From NCBI GenBank assembly GCA_964414715.1, contig CAYPXN010000121.1, forward strand, positions 1 through 26,253: a stretch of DNA of 26,253 bases, written 5' to 3'. Origin of the DNA: CAYPXN01 sp964414715. GTDB lineage: Bacteria > UBA10199 > JADFYH01. The position numbers and the translations under genes were made by a program. The notes beneath the pieces were generated by a model. That model was not told where the DNA came from, searched no databases, and was given only the letters and a program-made list of their open reading frames with translations. Below, piece by piece: positions 22,955 to 26,253 of the stretch (positions are counted from its first letter, which is position 1; each line of letters opens with the position of its first letter).

Positions 22955-24227
22955 AATCAAAAACTTTGTGTCATCGCGATTCCGCCTTGGGTCCGTCGAA
23001 GGCGGATGGCGATCTCGTGCGTGCACTCGCGGGATTGCCACGCTTCGTTTCACTACGCTCGCAATGATAGTCTATTGCTTTTTGGGAATGTCCAATGCAC
23101 ATGCGGGTATTCTTTCTACTTTCCAGAAGTATTTTGGATGGAAGGCTTTTGAAAATCACGATTACTCACAAGCTCAGGAACATTTTGCGGAAAGTTTGGT
23201 GGATAATCCTAAAGATGCTGTTTCCGCCTACGATTTGGGTGCTGCCTATTATCGGAAAGGTGAGTATATGAAGGCGGCGGAAAGTTATTACAAAGCAACG
23301 GAAAGTCAGGATCTCAAGCTCAAGGAAAAGGCGGTTTATAATTTGGGAAATAGTTTCTACAAGTCGGGCCAGTGGGAAAATTCGATTAAATCTTATGAAG
23401 AAGCTCTAAAAATTGACCCCAAGGATGAAGAAGCAAGGCTCAATCTGGAATTTGTGAAGAAAAAACTACAGGAAAAGCAACAACAAGAGTCTCAACAAAA
23501 TCAGCAAAAACAATCCCAGGGTGGGCAAGGTCAGGATCAAAAGCAACAAGGTGGTTCGCAGAACGATCAAGGGCAGCAAAACGCCAAATCCAACGAACAA
23601 GATCAGAATCAGAAAAACAAAGATCAACAACAAAGCCAAGGTCAGAATCAGCAAAATCCCCAAGATCAGAACAAACAGGATCGCTCTCAAAGTCAGCAAC
23701 AATCCAATAGTCAAAACCAGGATCAAAAAGATCAAAAACAACAAGGATCGCAAGGTTCCCAAAATCAAAACAAGCAGCAACAAAACCAATCTCAAGACCA
23801 AAAGCAGCAAGGGCAACAAAATCAGAATCCGCAGAAACAACAAGAACAGAATAACTCTCAAGATTCCCAGAATCAAAAGAATCAAAACCCTCAACAAGAT
23901 TCCCAAAAACAGAATTCCCAGAATTCCAATAATAATCAGAACGCCCAGAATCAGGGTCAAAAAAATCAGAACCAAGAAAAGAATGACGGAAGTCAGGGAG
24001 AAAACTCGAAGGCTGTTCCCCAAGGAAATCTGGAACTACAAAATGAAAAGAAAGATCAAAAACAACAAGCAACGGGGAGCATGCAGGTCAAGGGGGGAGG
24101 CGGAGATACTACCCATCAGGAGGCAGAACAGTGGTTGGGGACCTTGCAGGAAGATGCAAGTCAGATTCTAAAAAACCAGATTCAGAAAAAAGTAGGCAAA
24201 GCACGCAGAGTGGAACAGGATTGGTAA
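22944..24227 (+). CDS. batC: BatC-like TPR protein with a long Gln/Asn-rich region and a repeat-derived N-terminus
   Basis: The protein has 427 residues. Residues 1-54 contain a palindromic repeat read in frame (WRSRACTRGIATLRFTTLAM), then IVYCFLGMSNAHA|G, a plausible signal-peptide core and cleavage site. Residues about 66-160 hold TPR units (FENHDYSQAQEHFAESLVD, AVSAYDLGAAYYRKGEYMKA, AVYNLGNSFYKSGQWENSI, SYEEALKIDPKDEEA). About 175-350 is very rich in Gln, Asn, Ser, Lys and Asp. The C-terminus (HQEAEQWLGTLQEDASQIL) matches the short conserved BatC end that follows the linker. BatC is thought to interact with BatB in the periplasm. ATG 22944 overlaps batB by 11 bases. An ATG at 23064 would skip the repeat but leave a signal peptide without positive charges, so the upstream start is preferred. 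Confidence 0.85.
   Translation: MLNRIKNFVSSRFRLGSVEGGWRSRACTRGIATLRFTTLAMIVYCFLGMSNAHAGILSTFQKYFGWKAFENHDYSQAQEHFAESLVDNPKDAVSAYDLGAAYYRKGEYMKAAESYYKATESQDLKLKEKAVYNLGNSFYKSGQWENSIKSYEEALKIDPKDEEARLNLEFVKKKLQEKQQQESQQNQQKQSQGGQGQDQKQQGGSQNDQGQQNAKSNEQDQNQKNKDQQQSQGQNQQNPQDQNKQDRSQSQQQSNSQNQDQKDQKQQGSQGSQNQNKQQQNQSQDQKQQGQQNQNPQKQQEQNNSQDSQNQKNQNPQQDSQKQNSQNSNNNQNAQNQGQKNQNQEKNDGSQGENSKAVPQGNLELQNEKKDQKQQATGSMQVKGGGGDTTHQEAEQWLGTLQEDASQILKNQIQKKVGKARRVEQDW
22970..23068. repeat. GTCATCGCGA-family palindromic repeat inside the batC 5' end
   Basis: It begins GTCATCGCGATTCCGCCTTG and ends CGCTTCGTTTCACTACGCTC plus GCAATGA. Inside are GGCGATCTCGTGCGTGCACT, GGGATTGCC and an embedded TCCGCC...GGCGGA hairpin (22981-23006). 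The right third is identical to the copy at the window end. Confidence 0.9.
23470..23990 (+). repeat. Low-complexity Gln/Asn-rich coding region in batC
   Basis: About 520 bases encode almost only Q, N, S, K, D and G in irregular short units such as QNQDQK, QQQ and NSQNQ. Codons CAA, CAG, AAT, AAC, AAA and GAT dominate. No fixed period was seen, so it is a compositional region, not a clean tandem array. The reverse strand stays open through it only because of this composition. Confidence 0.9.
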
Positions 24228-24228
24228 T

Positions 24229-26151
24229 ATGGAAGAAAAAGTAATCAGTAGTTCAGTAGTCAGAAGTTCAGCAGGAAAAATTTTCTTTTTTCTACTGATG
24301 ACTGTTTACGTTCTACTGACTACTTATCCTCTTCACGCCCAACAAGGTGTGACTCTTGAAGCTTTCGTGGATAGCCCTACGGTTTCTACAGATGATCAGT
24401 TGGTTTTGACGGTACGTGTGAGTGGTGCCAATGTTTTTACAGAACCGTCCATTCCGAGTCGGGGAAATTTTGAGGTGTTGAGTCGGGGTTCTTCTTCACA
24501 AGTACAAATGGTGAATGGAAAACTCTCTGTTTCCAAAGAATACACCTACGTATTGCAACCCTTGAAAGCGGGTGAATTTGATATTGGACCGATTTCGGTT
24601 TTTGTGGAGGGTGTGGAAAAACAAACGGCGCCTATTCATGTGACTGTGACGGATACAGAGCCTTCACAGCCGCGCAAAAATGCTCCCAATAACCATAATT
24701 TCCCCCCTCCCGGTTTTCAGTCGGCTTTTCCTCCCGTGATGGGTGGCAACCCGATGATGAATGCGCCGGATCCTCTTCAGAATGGAAGTGGACAATATAA
24801 AGATGTTTTTGTGACGGCGGAGGTAGACAATAAAACTCCCTACAAGGGAGAACAGGTGATGTATAGTTTCAAGTTGTATACTTCCAAAGGAGTAGGAGAA
24901 GCAAAATTAGATCTTCCCGACTTTCATGATTTTTGGAGTGAAGATATTCAGAAAGAAAACAAATATTACAAAGAGCTGGATGGAAAACGTTATGTGGTGA
25001 GTGAATTCAAGGTTGCACTTTTCCCCTCGAAATCGGGAAGCATGGTGATTGCTCCTGCAACGCTTCATGCCCAAATTGAAGAAGCCATGAACCTGCCCAG
25101 TGCTTTCAATGATCCTTTCTTTAGCATGAGAGGGGGGCCTCTCAGTTATCGTCCCCGTGTTTTTAAAACACCTGAAATTACTCTGGATGTAAAAGATCTC
25201 CCTTCCGGAGCTCCTGCGGGATTTTCAGGCCTGGTAGGGCAATTTTCAGTTCAGGCAAATTTATCAAAAAAGGATTTGTCGGTGGGAGATTCTGCAACCT
25301 TGAGCATCCAAATTTCAGGATCGGGTAATATTAAAGATGCTCAAATTCAGCCGAATTTTCAGATTCCCGGTTTAAAAGTTTATGATGACAAACCCACTCA
25401 AGAAATCAAGAAAACTGCGAGTGGTGTTTCAGGAACAAAAACTTTCAAGTATGCACTGGTCCCTGAAAATCCAGGGAAATTTACGCTTCCCTCCCTGGAA
25501 ATTTCCTATTTTGATCCCAAAAAGGGAAGCTATGAAACTCTCACCACTCCCTCTTATGAACTTTCTGTGGTGCCGGGGACTTCACAGGAAAAATTGAACA
25601 AGAGTGCCGCCTCCAATCCTGCTGCAGGGGATGTGTCGAGTTTGGCAGAAGACATCGCCACTATTCATACCCCGAAGCTTTTAAAATCTACTCACGAAGT
25701 GTTTGGTTTTTATTATTGGGTTTTGGTTTTGTTTGCGGCACCCCCCTTGGTTTTTGCGATCGCCTTTTTGGGAGTGAAGCGACAACGTTGGAGAGAAGAA
25801 AACTCGGATTCCATTCGACGTAAGAAAGCTCTTTCGAGAGCCCTCGATCGAATCAAAGCGATTGATTTGTCGCAGGCCGATGAAATTTCTCCCAAAATTT
25901 CACATATATTGCGCGACTATCTCGGAGATAAATTTAATTTACTCGGGGCTGCTCTGACTCCCATGGAAGTGGAAAAACTTCTGTTGAAGGATGGAAAAAA
26001 ACATCCTGCAGGCCAGGCCATGGTTCAATTCATGGAAGAACTCGAAAGCTGGGTTTATGCGGGACGGCCGACTGAGAGCGCTTGGGAAAAAGCGACCCAG
26101 AAAAAAGCGGTAAGTATGTTAAAGGCTGTGGAAAAGGAGTTGTTTCGATGA
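24229..26151 (+). CDS. batD: BatD-like oxygen-tolerance membrane protein
   Basis: The protein has 640 residues. It has a signal peptide ending TTYPLHA|Q (cleavage near residue 37), then beta-sandwich repeats typical of BatD: VTLEAFVDSPTVSTDDQLVL, FEVLSRGSSSQVQMVNGKLS, YVLQPLKAGEFDIGPISV, and later FSVQANLSKKDLSVGDSAT. A transmembrane helix near residues 488-510 (FYYWVLVLFAAPPLVFAIAF) and a cytoplasmic helical tail follow (ISHILRDYLGDKFNL, WVYAGRP). It is thus a periplasmic protein anchored in the inner membrane. The DNA for the signal peptide lies in an imperfect palindrome. AGGA lies eight bases before ATG 24229. The stop overlaps the next ATG. Confidence 0.92.
   Translation: MEEKVISSSVVRSSAGKIFFFLLMTVYVLLTTYPLHAQQGVTLEAFVDSPTVSTDDQLVLTVRVSGANVFTEPSIPSRGNFEVLSRGSSSQVQMVNGKLSVSKEYTYVLQPLKAGEFDIGPISVFVEGVEKQTAPIHVTVTDTEPSQPRKNAPNNHNFPPPGFQSAFPPVMGGNPMMNAPDPLQNGSGQYKDVFVTAEVDNKTPYKGEQVMYSFKLYTSKGVGEAKLDLPDFHDFWSEDIQKENKYYKELDGKRYVVSEFKVALFPSKSGSMVIAPATLHAQIEEAMNLPSAFNDPFFSMRGGPLSYRPRVFKTPEITLDVKDLPSGAPAGFSGLVGQFSVQANLSKKDLSVGDSATLSIQISGSGNIKDAQIQPNFQIPGLKVYDDKPTQEIKKTASGVSGTKTFKYALVPENPGKFTLPSLEISYFDPKKGSYETLTTPSYELSVVPGTSQEKLNKSAASNPAAGDVSSLAEDIATIHTPKLLKSTHEVFGFYYWVLVLFAAPPLVFAIAFLGVKRQRWREENSDSIRRKKALSRALDRIKAIDLSQADEISPKISHILRDYLGDKFNLLGAALTPMEVEKLLLKDGKKHPAGQAMVQFMEELESWVYAGRPTESAWEKATQKKAVSMLKAVEKELFR
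24241..24323. repeat. GTA(A/G)TCAGTAG-type imperfect palindrome in the batD signal-peptide region
   Basis: GTAATCAGTAG (24241-24251) pairs with CTACTGACTAC (24313-24323), 10 of 11 bases. Further internal pairings use the CAGTAG/CTACTG words (TTCAGTAGTCAGAAGTTCAG on the left, CTACTGATGACTG on the right). It is a different family from the GTCATCGCGA repeat but sits in the same position, just after a start codon. Confidence 0.65.
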
Positions 26152-26253
26152 GAAATATAAAAAACTTTCTGTCATCGCGAGCCTGCAGGGCATGGCGATC
26201 CCGTGAGTGTACTTGGGGGATTGTCGCGCTTCGTTTCACTACGCTCGCAATGA
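26148..26253 (+). CDS. Start of the next Bat-operon gene (probably batE), cut by the window edge
   Basis: The ATG at 26148 overlaps the batD stop (ATGA), and 35 codons are open to the edge: MRNIKNFLSSRACRAWRSRE, then CTWGIVALRFTTLAM. Almost all of this is encoded by the palindromic repeat and mirrors the batC start (KNFVSSR ... WRSRACT ... LRFTTLAM). By position a BatE-type TPR protein is expected, but nothing family-specific is visible yet, so that name is inference. Confidence 0.5.
   Translation, partial: MRNIKNFLSSRACRAWRSRECTWGIVALRFTTLAM
26171..26253. repeat. GTCATCGCGA-family palindromic repeat, copy at the window end
   Basis: It begins GTCATCGCGAGCC and ends CACTACGCTCGCAATGA at the edge. 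It shares GGCGATCCCGTGAGTGTACT and the right end CGCTTCGTTTCACTACGCTC with the batC copy. The preceding AAAAACTTT is also shared with batC. Confidence 0.88.

Noticed and set aside
23440..24072. Long open frames on both strands opposite the Gln/Asn-rich part of batC
   Set aside because: They mirror the low-complexity codons (Leu/Ile/Val-rich or Asp/Phe-rich nonsense) and have no ribosome site or family resemblance.
20252..26253. The repeated GTCATCGCGA copies as a CRISPR or tandem array
   Set aside because: Copies are kilobases apart, differ in length and lie at gene starts; there is no regular spacer pattern and no cas gene.

Overview
The window reads as a chromosomal segment of a Gram-negative bacterium of moderate GC, probably from a deltaproteobacterium-like or related candidate lineage. 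That placement is an inference from three things: a futalosine-route menaquinone gene set, a complete-looking Bat (aerotolerance) operon, and many secreted proteins with classical signal peptides. The genetic code is the standard bacterial one, since TGA ends several intact genes. No tRNA, rRNA, CRISPR array, transposase or phage module was seen.

Layout. 1-138: 5' end of a UbiD-family decarboxylase, leaving the window. 242-2521: a large protein in which an Ala/Gly-rich hydrophobic half is fused to a divergent phosphatidylserine-decarboxylase-like domain. 2542-7403 (minus): a small secreted protein of unknown function, then a secreted thermolysin-type (M4) metallopeptidase whose beta-sandwich tail is cut by an in-frame TGA. 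7509-13878 (minus): menaquinone genes mqnA, mqnC and an aminofutalosine-deaminase-like amidohydrolase, preceded by a beta-keto acid cleavage enzyme, a VapBC toxin-antitoxin pair and an acyl-CoA carboxylase carboxyltransferase. 14058-14315: a small two-helix membrane protein that converges on dnaK across a bidirectional terminator. 14425-17679: divergent dnaK and dnaJ. 17844-26253: moxR, ppa, a DUF58 gene, a DUF4381-like gene, batA, batB, batC, batD and the start of another gene (probably batE), all on the plus strand and tightly packed.

How the genes work together. MqnA dehydrates chorismate. The amidohydrolase deaminates aminofutalosine, and MqnC cyclises dehypoxanthine futalosine. A UbiD-type decarboxylase fits a later step, so the edge gene may belong to the same pathway. 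The MoxR/DUF58/VWA/TPR/BatD proteins form a conserved envelope-associated system. The MoxR ATPase is thought to act as a chaperone-like motor on VWA proteins, and the system is linked to oxidative or envelope stress.

The most striking feature is a set of palindromic repeats that have become part of coding sequence. Two unrelated palindromes sit in frame inside mqnA. In the Bat operon, four successive genes (DUF4381, batC, batD and the edge gene) have a palindrome at their 5' end. In batC the repeat supplies part of the signal peptide. In front of the DUF4381 gene it forms a 39-codon leader ORF, in frame with the gene and separated from it by one TGA. A large imperfect inverted repeat also fills the dnaJ-moxR gap.
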